A stretch of 64,000 bases of DNA, taken from contig NZ_JAKSYI010000110.1 in NCBI RefSeq assembly GCF_022829285.1, positions 1 through 64,000 on the forward strand, read 5' to 3'. A program made the position numbers and the translations under genes. The DNA is from Methylobacterium sp. J-078 (GTDB lineage: Bacteria > Pseudomonadota > Alphaproteobacteria > Rhizobiales > Beijerinckiaceae). The notes under the pieces are model-generated. The model was not told where the DNA came from. It worked only from the letters and a program-made list of their open reading frames with translations, and did not search any database. The stretch's first letter is position 1, and the number at the start of each line of letters is the position of its first letter. Below are positions 16,640-26,221 of the stretch, in pieces.

Positions 16640-18121
16640 ATGCCGAAGCAGCGAACGACCATCGTGATCCCCTCCCTGAGAGCCTTCGAGCGGCGCGACG
16701 GCCACCTCGGCCGCCAGATCGCGCAGCGCCTGCGTGATGCTGTGGCGAGTGGCGAACTGAAGCCAGGAGAGCGGCTTCCATCGACCCGCACGCTGGCTGC
16801 CTCCCTTGGGGTTGCCAGAGGGTTGGTGGTCGAGGCGTTCGACCAGCTCAGGGCGGAAGGCTACCTCGACGCGCGCGTCGGTGCGGGTACCCGTGTCGCG
16901 TCGACGCTCAGCGACGAGCCGCTGGTCACGCCGCCAGAGTCGAGCCTACATCCGGTATCCCATGAAATGGTCTTGCCGCCTGCGGCGGAACGACTGGCCG
17001 CCTTCGCCCGTGCCGTCGCGTCACAGCCCCAGGTTCCCTTCGCGGTCGCCGTGCCGGCGGCCGGCATTGCCCCCGACGACACGTGGCGAAAGCTCGGCAA
17101 TCGTGTCCGGGCTTCCAGTCGCTCCGCACCGGCGGGCTACGCCGATCCGTACGGACTACCCGCGTTGCGAGCGGCAATCGCCGATCACGTACGCCGCGCA
17201 CGCGCGGTTCGGTGCGGGATGGAGAACGTCATCGTCACGTCCGGCACCCAGCAGGGCCTCTACATGGCCGGTCGGGTGCTGCTGTCGCGCGCCGATGCGG
17301 TCTGGGCGGAGGACCCGGCCTATCCGGGCTTGCGGGCCGTGCTGGAAGACCTCGGCGTCCTCACGCACCACCTGCCCGTGGATGAGCAAGGCCTCGACGT
17401 GCAACGCGGCCTATCAATCTGCCCGACGGCCCGCGCCGCCTTCGTCACCCCCTCGCATCAATATCCGGTCGGGATGCCGATGAGCATGGCCCGGCGCCAA
17501 GCCCTCGTCGCGTGGGCCGAGCGTAATCAGGCTTGGATCGTGGAGGACGATTACGACAGCGAGTTGCGCTACGCGGGGCATCCCTTCCCGGCCATCCAGG
17601 GGCTCAGCCCAGCGCGGGTCATCTATCTCGGCACCTTCAGCAAGGTGCTGTTTCCTTCGCTGCGGCTTGGCTACGTCATCGCGCCGAGTTCGCTGGTCGA
17701 GGCGTTCGCCGGTGCCCGAGCGATGCTCGACCGACACTCCCCCACGGCTGATCAGCACCTGCTGGCCGCCTACATGCAGGACGGTTCATTCGAGGCCCAT
17801 GTCCGGCGCATCCGCGGCCTCTACGCCGAGCGCCGGGCCGTGCTGCTGGAAGCGCTCACGCCAGCCCTGCCGGAGGGCTGGTCCATTCAGCCGAGTGACC
17901 AGGGCATGCACATCGTGCTGTGGCTGCCGGAAGGGGCGGACGATGTGCAGGTTGCCGCCCGGGCGCAGGCCATCGGTTTAGTGATGCGTCCGATCTCGCC
18001 GATGTACGCCGAGCTACCCGGACGTCCGGGACTGATGCTCGGCTTCGGCGGGTTCCCGCCCGAACAATTGCGCGACGCAGTCAGGCGACTCGCTACCCTA
18101 TTCGTGCTGCCTCCGCTGTAG
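16640..18121 (+). CDS. PdxR/MocR-type regulator (GntR DNA-binding + aminotransferase fold)
   Basis: A 493-residue fusion. Residues 20-90 are a GntR winged helix (GRQIAQRLRDAVASGELKPGERLPSTRTLAASLG...). Residues 130-490 are a fold-type I aminotransferase domain with PLP Lys in GTFSKVLFPSLRLGYVI and YDSELRY. MocR-family proteins sense PLP or an amino-acid aldimine and often regulate divergent genes, here an EamA exporter operon. PdxR controls vitamin B6 synthesis in other bacteria, but no pdx genes are visible, so I leave the symbol blank. The length is normal for the family. Confidence 0.88.
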   Translation: MPKQRTTIVIPSLRAFERRDGHLGRQIAQRLRDAVASGELKPGERLPSTRTLAASLGVARGLVVEAFDQLRAEGYLDARVGAGTRVASTLSDEPLVTPPESSLHPVSHEMVLPPAAERLAAFARAVASQPQVPFAVAVPAAGIAPDDTWRKLGNRVRASSRSAPAGYADPYGLPALRAAIADHVRRARAVRCGMENVIVTSGTQQGLYMAGRVLLSRADAVWAEDPAYPGLRAVLEDLGVLTHHLPVDEQGLDVQRGLSICPTARAAFVTPSHQYPVGMPMSMARRQALVAWAERNQAWIVEDDYDSELRYAGHPFPAIQGLSPARVIYLGTFSKVLFPSLRLGYVIAPSSLVEAFAGARAMLDRHSPTADQHLLAAYMQDGSFEAHVRRIRGLYAERRAVLLEALTPALPEGWSIQPSDQGMHIVLWLPEGADDVQVAARAQAIGLVMRPISPMYAELPGRPGLMLGFGGFPPEQLRDAVRRLATLFVLPPL

Positions 18122-18205
18122 CTCGTTCAGGATAGCCTATGCGAGCTGATGGAGGCAGCTTCTGCGAACCATGGGTCGCCGACTTCGATGGTTTGCGAAA
18201 GGATT

Positions 18206-19078
18206 TCAGGCGGTCGCCGCGGCCTGGGAAGCGAAGTCGCGATAGGAACGCAGGGGACGGCCCAGCAACGCGGTGAGGCGGTCGGCATCTCCAGCGTCGG
18301 GTAGCATTCCCACGCTGTAGAAGCGCTCACACATCAAGCGCATGTCGAAGGCCATCCAGCTCGGCACGTGCTTCTGCCGGAGGTTCTGCTCGAAGGCTGC
18401 GGTATCGTCGCCACCGTAGTTGATCGGACGGCCCAGGACGTCGGACCAGATGGAGGCGACGTCCGAACCTGTCAGCGTCTCAGGCCCGACAACATTGATC
18501 CGCTCGAAGGGGAGCGGGGTTTCGGCCTGCTCCCGACGGATGAGTTCGAGGGCCGCGATCTCCCCAAGGTCGGCGGCGTCGACCATCGCGAGGCCCTTGG
18601 CGCCGATGGGCATCGGGTAGACGCCGTAGTCGCGCACCACGTCCTTCACCATGACATCGTTGTTCATGAAGTAGGCCGGGCGCAGGACGGTGGCGTGAAA
18701 GCCCATCGCCTCGATCATCCGCTCGACCGCGAACTTGCCCGCGAAGTGCGGCACGTTCACGTAGAGGTCGCTGTGGATCACCGACAGGTAGACGATCCGC
18801 TCGATGCCGGCCTCGCGGGCGAGGTTGAGGGCGATCAGGGCCTGGGTGACCTCGTCGGGCACCACCGCGTTCAGCAGGAACAGGGTTGAGACACCCGACA
18901 GGGCGTTCCGCATGGCGTCGACGTCGAGCAGGTCTCCCTGGACCGCGGTGACGCCCGCCGGCAATTTGGCCTTGGCGGTGTCACGGACCAGGGCGCGCAC
19001 GTTGGCGCCGCGCTTCACGAGGTGTTCGACAACATGGCCGCCGACGGTGCCGGTCGCGCCGATAACGAGAATGGTCAT
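18206..19078 (-). CDS. NmrA-like NAD(P)-binding protein
   Basis: A 290-residue atypical SDR with Rossmann GATGTVGGH at 7-15, then VRALVRDTAKAKLPAGVTAVQGDLLD, and the NmrA/QOR-like stretch GFHATVLRPAYFMNN. There is no classical YxxxK pair, as expected for NmrA and quinone-reductase-like members that sense or reduce with NADPH. It is transcribed divergently from a LysR regulator that very likely controls it. The substrate, possibly a quinone or redox cofactor, cannot be inferred further. Confidence 0.83.
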   Translation of the reverse strand: MTILVIGATGTVGGHVVEHLVKRGANVRALVRDTAKAKLPAGVTAVQGDLLDVDAMRNALSGVSTLFLLNAVVPDEVTQALIALNLAREAGIERIVYLSVIHSDLYVNVPHFAGKFAVERMIEAMGFHATVLRPAYFMNNDVMVKDVVRDYGVYPMPIGAKGLAMVDAADLGEIAALELIRREQAETPLPFERINVVGPETLTGSDVASIWSDVLGRPINYGGDDTAAFEQNLRQKHVPSWMAFDMRLMCERFYSVGMLPDAGDADRLTALLGRPLRSYRDFASQAAATA

Positions 19079-19149
19079 GGGGGTAACTCCTGGTTTGCCT
19101 CTAGAGACATCCAGAAGATGCTCGATCCACTCGCGACCCGGGAGATGGC

Positions 19150-19161
19150 CTGTTAAAACAG
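19150..19161. promoter_or_regulatory. Inverted repeat CTGTT-AA-AACAG in lysR/nmrA spacer
   Basis: A short palindrome located 13 bp before the LysR start in a 95-bp divergent spacer. It could be a LysR binding or RNA polymerase-overlapping site. Weak evidence. Confidence 0.3.
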
Positions 19162-19173
19162 TCCGTCTCGCTG

Positions 19174-20076
19174 GTGGAACACATGGACCTCCTCGCCCTC
19201 GCCGATTTCAACCTCGTCGCCCGGCATGGTGGCTTCGGACGAGCAGCCCGCGCCGCCGGACGCCCGAAGGCGACCCTGTCCCGCCGTGTCGCGGAACTGG
19301 AGGCCGACCTCGCCCTGCGCCTTTTCGAACGCGGGGCGCGCGTCCTGAAGCTGACCGAGGAAGGTCGGGCGCTCCACGAGCGAACGAGGGTGCTACTCAC
19401 GGAGCTCGACGAGACCGCGGCGGCCATCGCTTCGGGCGGGGGCAAGCCACGGGGCCGGCTGCGCATCAGCGCGCCCGTGTTCTTCTCTCAGTCCGCCATG
19501 GGAAAGCTCGCCGCGGGGTTCGCCCTAAAGCACCCCGAGGTCCGGCTTGAGGTCACCACGGAGGACCGTGCCGTCGACATGGTGGAGGAAGGCTATGACC
19601 TCGCAATCCTGGTCAATCCCGATCCGGATGAGAGCCTGGTCGGACGGATCTTCCTGAGGGACCGTCTGGTCGTCGTGGCGGCTCCGAGCATGCCTCGGCC
19701 GGAGGGCGATGCGGCCGTGCCCGCCGTCGTGCGCGGGTCGATGGGGGGCTCCATGACTTGGCCCGTGCGATCACCAGCGGGCAAGTCGAACGTCACCGCC
19801 GAGCCCGTCCTCGGCCTTCCATCGCTGATGATGGTCCGCGATGCCGTCCTGGCTGGCGTCGGCGCCGGGCGTCTTCCCATCTCCCTCGTCAGCCATGACT
19901 TGGCTGCCGACAGGTTGGTCCTCTTGGGCGATCTCGACAGACCCGAGATCGCCCTCTGGACCCTTTACCCGTCACGGCGGCTTCTGAGCGCGCGGGTGTC
20001 CGCGTTCCTCGACCACCTGAAGGAGGCGTTTCCGATGGGAACCGCCGATGAACTGGCCGCCCATATCAGCGGATGA
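19174..20076 (+). CDS. LysR-family regulator
   Basis: A 300-residue LysR protein with the winged helix at 6-65 (LADFNLVARHGGFGRAARAAGRPKATLSRRVAELE) and a substrate-binding domain (GRLRISAPVFFSQSAMGKL). The start could be 19174 or the internal ATG at 19183. It is divergent from the NmrA-like gene, its likely target. It converges with the thioredoxin-fold gene ending at 20107, only 30 bp away, with no obvious terminator between. Confidence 0.87.
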   Translation: MEHMDLLALADFNLVARHGGFGRAARAAGRPKATLSRRVAELEADLALRLFERGARVLKLTEEGRALHERTRVLLTELDETAAAIASGGGKPRGRLRISAPVFFSQSAMGKLAAGFALKHPEVRLEVTTEDRAVDMVEEGYDLAILVNPDPDESLVGRIFLRDRLVVVAAPSMPRPEGDAAVPAVVRGSMGGSMTWPVRSPAGKSNVTAEPVLGLPSLMMVRDAVLAGVGAGRLPISLVSHDLAADRLVLLGDLDRPEIALWTLYPSRRLLSARVSAFLDHLKEAFPMGTADELAAHISG

Positions 20077-20106
20077 CGGGCCAGACTGGATGCAAGTGGC
20101 CGGGTA

Positions 20107-20487
20107 TCAGGCCGATTCTGCCTGTTTCTTGAGTTGCAGGTTCTCTCGGAAGAGCGATTGCATGCCCTTGTAGACCCCGTCGAGATAGGACCGGTAGGTC
20201 GGAAGGACGTCGGGATCGACGCCGGCCAGATTGGCGAAATGGGCGACGATGGCGTCGGACTCGGTCGTGAACCGGCCAGGCGTGAGTTCGGCCGTCGGGA
20301 AGGTGACCGTCTCGACGGCGGGCGCGAGCAGCTCGCGGATTGTGGTCTCCTCATCGTCGCCGGGCACGAACTCCCGCAGACAGGCCTGATCGAGTTGGCC
20401 AGCTTCGAGCAGGAAAAGGCGGACCTTCAGGCAGAACGGGCAACCGGCCTTGAGGTAGATCGTCGGCTTGAACGTGGCATCGGTCAT
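20107..20487 (-). CDS. Thioredoxin-fold protein, GST N-terminal-like, CPFC motif
   Basis: A 126-residue protein. The N-terminal 45 residues contain YLKAGCPFCLKVRLFLLEAG, a CxxC redox centre in a glutaredoxin/GST-N fold. The following part (PTAELTPGRFTTESDAIVAHFANLAGVDPDVLPTYRSYL) resembles the first helices of a GST all-alpha domain, but the protein is half the length of a GST. It lies 67 bp downstream of the LLM flavoprotein gene and is likely co-transcribed with it and the DoxX gene. Probably a disulfide or glutathione-linked reductase. Confidence 0.8.
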   Translation of the reverse strand: MTDATFKPTIYLKAGCPFCLKVRLFLLEAGQLDQACLREFVPGDDEETTIRELLAPAVETVTFPTAELTPGRFTTESDAIVAHFANLAGVDPDVLPTYRSYLDGVYKGMQSLFRENLQLKKQAESA

Positions 20488-20554
20488 GGTCGTACGTCTT
20501 TCGGATTGGTCGATTGGTCTCTCCGGCGGTCATCGGCCGGGCGGGTGATGTCGG

Positions 20555-21601
20555 TCACGCCGTCTGCACGAGTTGCGCCTTGACCCGCGGGATCACCTCG
20601 GTGCCTAGCAACGTGATCGACCGCCGCATGGCGTCGGGCTCCTGCATCGCCGAACTCATTTGGAATGTCAGGCGGGAGATGCCTCCCAACGCTTCGCTGG
20701 CTGCAAGCGTCTTCGCCGCGACCGTTTTCGGGGAGCCGATGAGGTAGGCGCCGTAGGGACTGCACATCGCCTCGAACTGCTCGCGCATTCCCGTGCTCGG
20801 CCAGCCCCGTTCCGCCCCGATCTTCCCAAACAATTGCGCCCACCCCGGAAAGAACGCCTCCTGGGCATCCCGGTCCGTATCGGCGACGAAACCGACCGCG
20901 TGCACGCCCACCTTCAGGGTCTCCGGGTCATGGCCAGCCTGACGTCCGGCCTCGCGGTAGAGGTCGACTAAGGGACGGAAGCGCTGGAAGCTACCGCCGA
21001 TAATGGCGACCATGAGGGGCAAGCCAAGGGTGCCCGCACGGGCGAAGGAGGTCGGGGTTCCGCCGACGCCGATCCAGACCGGGAGCTTGTCCTGGTGCGG
21101 GCGCGGGTAGACACCCTGGCCGGTCAGCGGCGGGCGGAAACGGCCGCGCCAGGTGACGTGGGTCCGGTCGCGCAGCGACAGGAGCAGGTCGAGCTTCTCG
21201 ACGAACAGCGCATCGTAATCTTCGGGGGCGAAACCGAAGAGCGGGTAGGCCTCGCCGAAGGAACCGCGCCCGACCACGATCTCGGCCCGCCCCTTGGCGA
21301 TCAGGTCGAGGGTGGCGAACTCTTGGAAGACGCGGACCGGATCGGCGGCGCTGAGCACCGTGACGGCACTGGTCAGGCGGATGCGACTGGTGCGGGCCGC
21401 CGCAGCCGCAAGGATGATGGCGGGCGCGGAATCGAGGAATTCCGCCCGATGGTGCTCGCCAATGCCGAAAACGTCGAGCCCGGCGCGGTCGGCGACCTCG
21501 ACCTCGTCGAGCAGCCGCTCCATCCGTTCCGTCGCCGTGACAGTGCGGCCCGTCTTCGGATCGGGAAGCGTGACGGCGAAGCTGTCGATACCGATTTCCA
21601 T
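20555..21601 (-). CDS. LLM-class flavin-dependent oxidoreductase
   Basis: A 348-residue luciferase-like TIM-barrel protein. The N-terminus MEIGIDSFAVTLPDPKTGR, the FGIGEHHRAEF motif, SAVTVLSAADPVRVFQEFATLD and GRGSFGEAYPLFG are typical of the LLM subgroup near alkanal monooxygenase-like proteins. Such enzymes use reduced FMN (or F420 in actinobacteria) to oxidise small substrates. It is the middle gene of the DoxX-LLM-thioredoxin-fold operon. Substrate unknown. Confidence 0.87.
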   Translation of the reverse strand: MEIGIDSFAVTLPDPKTGRTVTATERMERLLDEVEVADRAGLDVFGIGEHHRAEFLDSAPAIILAAAAARTSRIRLTSAVTVLSAADPVRVFQEFATLDLIAKGRAEIVVGRGSFGEAYPLFGFAPEDYDALFVEKLDLLLSLRDRTHVTWRGRFRPPLTGQGVYPRPHQDKLPVWIGVGGTPTSFARAGTLGLPLMVAIIGGSFQRFRPLVDLYREAGRQAGHDPETLKVGVHAVGFVADTDRDAQEAFFPGWAQLFGKIGAERGWPSTGMREQFEAMCSPYGAYLIGSPKTVAAKTLAASEALGGISRLTFQMSSAMQEPDAMRRSITLLGTEVIPRVKAQLVQTA

Positions 21602-21712
21602 GGCGGATGACCTGTGGTGCGTAACGCGGGACCAAGGGGACGTGTTGGGTTGTTCGTCCTTGGACGAGGGAGGCCGAGGCGGGCTGGCCGCGACCTCCCA
21701 GCCGGCAAGGGC

Positions 21713-22120
21713 TCAGGGGCGACCGAGAACCGCGAGGATCTGATCCCGGCGCAGCCAGGCCAAGGTCGCCGTCAGGGCGAGAAGCACCGCGGCCGGAGCG
21801 GCGGGCGTGGGCAGGACTGTGAGATGGGCCAGGATGGCGCCCGCCATGGTGCAGGCAAGCCAGAGCGCGGCGAAGGCGGCGTATCCTGGGATCAGCAGCG
21901 CGACGGCGCCGGCGACCTCCACGAGGCCGGTGACGATGCGGAACCACTGACCGACGCCGATGAGGTCGTAGACCTGCACCATCATCGGCACCCCGGCGAG
22001 CTTGGCGCCTCCGGCGGCGAGGAACACCAGGGCGAGCAGCACCTGCAGCGACCAGGCGACGATGTTGAGTTTACGCGACGGGGCGGTCGAGGCCGTGAGG
22101 GTCTGGGACATGATGGGCAT
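21713..22120 (-). CDS. DoxX-family membrane protein
   Basis: A 135-residue inner-membrane protein with four hydrophobic segments (WSLQVLLALVFLAAGGAKLAG, IVTGLVEVAGAVALLIP, AALWLACTMAGAILAHLTV, AAVLLALTATLAWL). DoxX-like proteins are associated with redox enzymes and quinone or thiosulfate metabolism, without a settled function. It is the first gene of a three-gene operon and divergent from a LysR regulator. Confidence 0.82.
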   Translation of the reverse strand: MPIMSQTLTASTAPSRKLNIVAWSLQVLLALVFLAAGGAKLAGVPMMVQVYDLIGVGQWFRIVTGLVEVAGAVALLIPGYAAFAALWLACTMAGAILAHLTVLPTPAAPAAVLLALTATLAWLRRDQILAVLGRP

Positions 22121-22235
22121 CCGGCTTTAGGCGGCCGACCGCGGATGCGGCTTGGCTGTGAACCCAGACCTAATGCCCTTCCATCCCCCCTCGAAGCCTC
22201 TATCTTTCGATGCGTCCCATCATCTGGACAGATGG

Positions 22236-23126
22236 ATGCTCGATCAGCTCACCCTCGACCAGTTGCGGACCTTCGTCGCCGCCGTCGACACCGGCAGCTT
22301 CTCGGCGGCCGGGCGCAAGCTCGGGCGAGCGCAGTCCCTCGTCAGCCAATCGATGGCCAATCTTGAGGCTCAGTCCGGCATCAAGCTGTTCGACCGCTCC
22401 AACCGCTATCCGGTCCTGACCGAGGCCGGCGGCGTGTTGCTGGCCCATGCCCGTGCGACCGTGGCGGCCGCCGAGACCTTCAAGTCGCACGCCAGGGACC
22501 TCGCCGGTGGCCTGGAGCCGGAGGTGAGCATCGTCCTCGACGTCCTGTTCCCTATCCAGGTGCTGACGGCTGCCGTGGTCGCATTCCAACCGGCCTTCCC
22601 CACGACCCCCTTGCGCATCCAGGTCGAGACCCTCGGTGCGGTGATCGCGCCGGTTCTCGACGGACGCTGCGCCTTCGCGGTCGCTGGCGCCACGCCCCTG
22701 CTGCCCCCCGAGCTCGCGCGCGAGGCGTTGTGCCAAATCGAGTTGGTGATGGTTGCCTCGCCCGCGCATCCGCTCGTCCGCCGAATCGGGACGATCCCGA
22801 CGTCCGACCTGGCCGAGCATGTCCAGTTGGTTCTGACCGACCGGAGCGACCTGACCAAGGGGCGCGAGTTCGGCGTGTTCTCGCCGAAGACCTGGCGGTT
22901 GGCCGATCTCGGGGCCAAGCACGCCTTCCTACGCTCGGGGCTCGGTTGGGGCGGGATGCCCCTCGACGTCGTCAAGGATGATCTGGCCAGCGGCCAACTC
23001 GTACGGCTGGACATCGCCGCCCTGCCCAAGGGCGGCCTGTTCCTGCCGATGTGGGCCGTCTACCCCATCGAGCGCCCGCCGGGCCCGGCGGGCCGATGGC
23101 TGATCGCAAAGCTGGCCTCACCGTGA
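22236..23126 (+). CDS. LysR-family regulator
   Basis: A 296-residue LysR protein. The DNA-binding domain at the start reads LTLDQLRTFVAAVDTGSFSAAGRKLGRAQSLVSQSMANLE, and the ligand domain begins near 88 (EPEVSIVLDVLFP). I chose the ATG at 22236 because it places the helix-turn-helix at the usual distance; the ATG at 22152 would add an unsupported leader. It is divergent from the DoxX-LLM-thioredoxin operon, its probable target. Confidence 0.85.
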   Translation: MLDQLTLDQLRTFVAAVDTGSFSAAGRKLGRAQSLVSQSMANLEAQSGIKLFDRSNRYPVLTEAGGVLLAHARATVAAAETFKSHARDLAGGLEPEVSIVLDVLFPIQVLTAAVVAFQPAFPTTPLRIQVETLGAVIAPVLDGRCAFAVAGATPLLPPELAREALCQIELVMVASPAHPLVRRIGTIPTSDLAEHVQLVLTDRSDLTKGREFGVFSPKTWRLADLGAKHAFLRSGLGWGGMPLDVVKDDLASGQLVRLDIAALPKGGLFLPMWAVYPIERPPGPAGRWLIAKLASP

Positions 23127-23302
23127 ACAAGTGCACTCCGTCCCGGTCCGTGGGTCGATCTGGCTGAGGGCACGGCTTAACTCGTCGTGCGTCTCGCGGA
23201 TGAGACGGCCCGTCAAAAATCGTTGGCCTGCCGAGCGGACTCGGGAAACGTACCTTCCGAATGGAAGGAGAAACCCATGTCCCAGTCCGATGAGGCTCGG
23301 GT
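23127..23302. other. Spacer at the left margin of accessory DNA
   Basis: No supported gene. A short frame starts with a strong AAGGAG site at 23277 but runs antisense into a pseudogene. No attachment-site repeat or integrase was seen. Confidence 0.4.
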
Positions 23303-24184
23303 TCACCCGATCCGAACGGCAGGCAAGCCATCGATAAGTTGCTGCAGGGCGGCCACCGTCGGCTTCTGCGTTTCGTCGACGAGGACGAAGAGCGCCTCAG
23401 CCGAGACCGCCGTATGGGGCGGAGGATTGCTGTGGGGCTGCCCTTGCGCATCGGCATAGCCAACTGGCGTGCCGAAGTTCGCTTCCAGAATGGCGGTTAC
23501 GATCTTCGACCAGATCAGACCCCGGACTGTGACATCGAAGCGGAGGCACTCGTCCCCCTCGCTGGAAAACAGACGCTCGATGATCTACTTGTTGCCGGGC
23601 GCAACGATGGCGCGAACGATTATCTCAGGGTAGCCCCGCAGCGGGCGCACGATAGCCGATGCACCTGCACGCTTCAGGCGCTCACGGTTCATATCGTCCA
23701 CGCACTCGGCCACGATGCGGGCGGTGATGCCGCGCTCGCGCAAGCGATGGATGATGTCGAAGGTTCGACTGTCGGAGAGACGCTCGCCCTCCTGTTCGGC
23801 TAGGATAACGAGCACCCGGGCACCATCGACACCAGCTGCCTCCAGCGCCGCCGGGTCATCGAAGCGGCCTTTGAGCTGCACGATAAGCGGATCGTCCTCC
23901 AGGTCCGGCGGCAGCCCATCCGGGAAGGCTTCCGTCAGATTTAGCGACGGCACGTTGGCGAAGTTGGCGTGCGAGCGGTGCAACTGATCGAGCAAGCGCC
24001 GGAGGTAGTCGCCGGGCTCATCGGCGGGGGCGTTCACGAAAACAATGTGGTCGCGCATAAACCACCTCCACTCGCCGCGCCGCTTGCGCTCGCGCCGCAG
24101 GATCCTGAATTCGAAGAAGGCGCCCCCGGCCTGGGTGAGCAGGAAGATGCCCGACAGGTAAATCAGCACGATGGTGGACGCACG
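23303..24184 (-). pseudogene. Voltage-gated/RCK potassium-channel-like gene, 5'-truncated, with internal TAG
   Basis: The remaining sequence begins within a transmembrane segment (STIVLIYLSGIFLLTQAGG) followed by a cytosolic NAD-binding-like regulator domain (FMRDHIVFVNAPADEPGDYL, ARVLVILAEQEGERLSDSRTF). Reading stops at a TAG at 23585-23587, but the same frame continues IIERLFSSEGDECLRFDV and on to a TGA at 23303, exactly the family's C-terminus. So one nonsense mutation and loss of the sensor and pore part, at the junction with the transposase near 24180, mark this as dead. Homologues are inner-membrane ion channels with about 100 more N-terminal residues. Confidence 0.8.
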
Positions 24185-25247
24185 GCCCGCCTTCAAGCTC
24201 GCCTGCGGGCGGCTGCCCGAGAGCGGTGCGGACCTGATGAGCCAGCCGACCGTCTCGCGGATGGAGAACACCCCCGGCCTGCGCGACCTTATCCAGCTCG
24301 GGCGGGTGCTGGTCGACGTGTACTGTGCCAGCTACGTCGTACCGCCCGCCGCGGTCACCTTGGACGTCGACGACACCTGCGACGTGGTGCACGGCCAGCA
24401 GCAACTGTCGCTGTTCAACGCCCACCACGACGCGCGCTGCTTTCTGCCGATCCACGTCTACGACACCGCCACCAGCGGTCCCGTCGCGATGATCCTGTGG
24501 CCGGGTAAGACGCCCTCGGGCCGCGAGGTCCGGGGCCGGCTGCACCGGCTCGTCCGGGCGATCCGCCGTCACTGGCCGACGACCGCGATCACCATCCGTG
24601 GCGACGGCCACTACGGGCGCCCCGAGGCGATGGACTGGTGCGAGGACAACAGCGTCAGCTATGTCTTCGGCCTGAACGGTACCAAGGCGCTCGCCGCCAA
24701 GGTCGAGCCGACCGCCGATCACATCCGGGTGGTGCGGGCCATCGGTGACAAGGATGCGGTGCGCGGCTTTGCCGAGACCACCCACGCCGCCAAGTCCTGG
24801 CGGCAGACGCGCCGTGTCGCCGCCCACATCGAGGCCACCCGCCTCGGCCTCGACATCCGCTACGTGGTCACGAACATCGCGACCGGCACGCCGGCATGGC
24901 TCTACGCCGAACTCTACTGCGCCCGCGGCCAGGCCGAGAACCTGATCAAGCTGCACAAGGGCCAGCTCGCCTCCGACCGCACCTCCTGCCGGCATCCGGC
25001 CGCCAACCAGATGCGGCTCGTCCTGCACACCGCAGCCTACTGGCTGATGCTCACCGTGCGAGACGCCATCCCGGCCAGCCATCGCCTCGCCAGGGCCGAG
25101 TTCACGACGATCCGGCTGCGCCTGCTCAAGCTCGGCGCCCGCATTCGCGAGACCGCTGCCCGCGTCCGCCTCGCCTTCGCCGCCGCCTGCCCCGAGGCCG
25201 ACCTGCTGCGCCACCTCGCGACCGTGCTCGCCCCGGCGCCGACTTGA
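24172..25247 (+). mobile_element. IS1380-family transposase, N-terminally deleted
   Basis: About 355 residues matching IS1380-type transposases from FKLACGRLPESGADLMSQPT to the C-terminus, including VTLDVDDTCDVVHG (first catalytic Asp), TIRGDGHYGRPE (second Asp) and LYCARGQAENLIKLHK (probable catalytic Glu). The family is normally around 450 residues, and the first 80-100 are missing. The left edge coincides with truncation of the channel gene, so a deletion started inside the element and removed both 5' parts. The left terminal repeat is gone and the right one was not located. Probably immobile. Confidence 0.82.
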
Positions 25248-25288
25248 ACGGCGGGACCGTGACGCCCCGACGAACCCGCTCCCATCCC

Positions 25289-25480
25289 TCAAACACCGAT
25301 GCAACGATCCGAATCCATACGCGTCACAGTGGACGCGCGATCCCGCTCGACGTCAGACCAAAACACGTCGTCAGCCAAGCCCCGGTGAATAAAACGGGTT
25401 AGTGCGTCAGTCTCGGGCTCGATCAGCAGGGCCACGCCCGACACCGACACGCGATACGAGAAGACCCCTGCCAGCTTCAT
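25289..25480 (-). CDS. Small protein of unknown function
   Basis: A 63-residue frame beginning MKLAGVFSYRVSVSGVALLI with an AGAGGAC ribosome-binding site seven bases before the ATG, which argues for real translation. The N-terminus is mildly hydrophobic and the rest is charged. No family recognised. The C-terminus lies close to where the IS1380 right end should be and may have been altered by insertion. Confidence 0.45.
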   Translation of the reverse strand: MKLAGVFSYRVSVSGVALLIEPETDALTRFIHRGLADDVFWSDVERDRASTVTRMDSDRCIGV

Positions 25481-25659
25481 GAGCGTCCTCTACCTCGCAG
25501 CCGCCCTCGATTGGCTCAAGATATAGCACGCCATAGCATTTTATCAGTGTCCACTATCGTACTGGAGCATCAGGATTGATCTATCTCTGATCCAGATGTT
25601 AGAAGCATTCGAAGAGCCGAGGCTTCAGCCCCGGCCCCTCGCAAGATTGGCTCGAAGAG
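25481..25659. other. AT-richer spacer in accessory region
   Basis: Lower GC than the flanks, no gene recognised. It likely holds the promoter of the small gene ending at 25289 (transcribed leftward). Confidence 0.35.
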
Positions 25660-25974
25660 TTATTCGCCGAGAACTTTGGCCTTCGCGCCTGTCAGCATCG
25701 GGGCGTACGCGGACCGGTTCGCCATCCAGTCGAAGAACGCGATCAGGCGGTCGTAGACCCAGATGCCGTCCTCGAGCGCCCCGTCGATACCGTCGCTATG
25801 GTTGATCGGCGTCGGGCAATTGTCATTGCGCAGGCAGAAGGCGATGCTATCCGGCGTCATGCTGAGTTCGTACGCCATTTCGACCAGATCTTGGTAGCTC
25901 ACGAGGATCGGCTCCCCGCTGGTGATCGTCACGCGATACTTGTTCGCATCGAGCTTTTGGTGAAAAATGTTCAT
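25660..25974 (-). CDS. Protein of unknown function, acidic
   Basis: A 104-residue protein starting MNIFHQKLDANKYRVTITSG. The ATG at 25974 has GGAG seven bases upstream; longer in-frame starts at 26001 and 26061 lack this. It is rich in Asp and has features such as SMTPDSIAFCLRNDNCPTP and GIWVYDRLIAFFDWMANRS. No family recognised. It sits among accessory genes and its DNA is less GC-rich than the chromosome-like parts of the window. Confidence 0.6.
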   Translation of the reverse strand: MNIFHQKLDANKYRVTITSGEPILVSYQDLVEMAYELSMTPDSIAFCLRNDNCPTPINHSDGIDGALEDGIWVYDRLIAFFDWMANRSAYAPMLTGAKAKVLGE

Positions 25975-26221
25975 TTTTGCTCCGTGATCATGTTGTGTCA
26001 TGTGAGCATGACAGTTGTCGCCCGCGCGGATGTGTCCGAACGACCCGGAATCAGGTATCACCAGCCTCGCGCTAGAATAGGCGCAGGCCGCGTTTCAGCG
26101 TCTCGATTACGCTACCCGATCAGACGGACTGGCACCGGCTTACGAACTAGACCGGTTGCGCGGAATCGTGGACGAGGCAGTCCCAGCCTCAGACCCGTCG
26201 TGAGAGGGGAGCCAACACGCT

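Noticed and set aside
23277..23459. Short plus-strand frame MSQSDEARVHP... with a strong AAGGAG site
   Set aside because: It is antisense to the C-terminal part of the channel pseudogene, lacks any recognisable domain, and is only 60 codons long. The ribosome site may be a relic.
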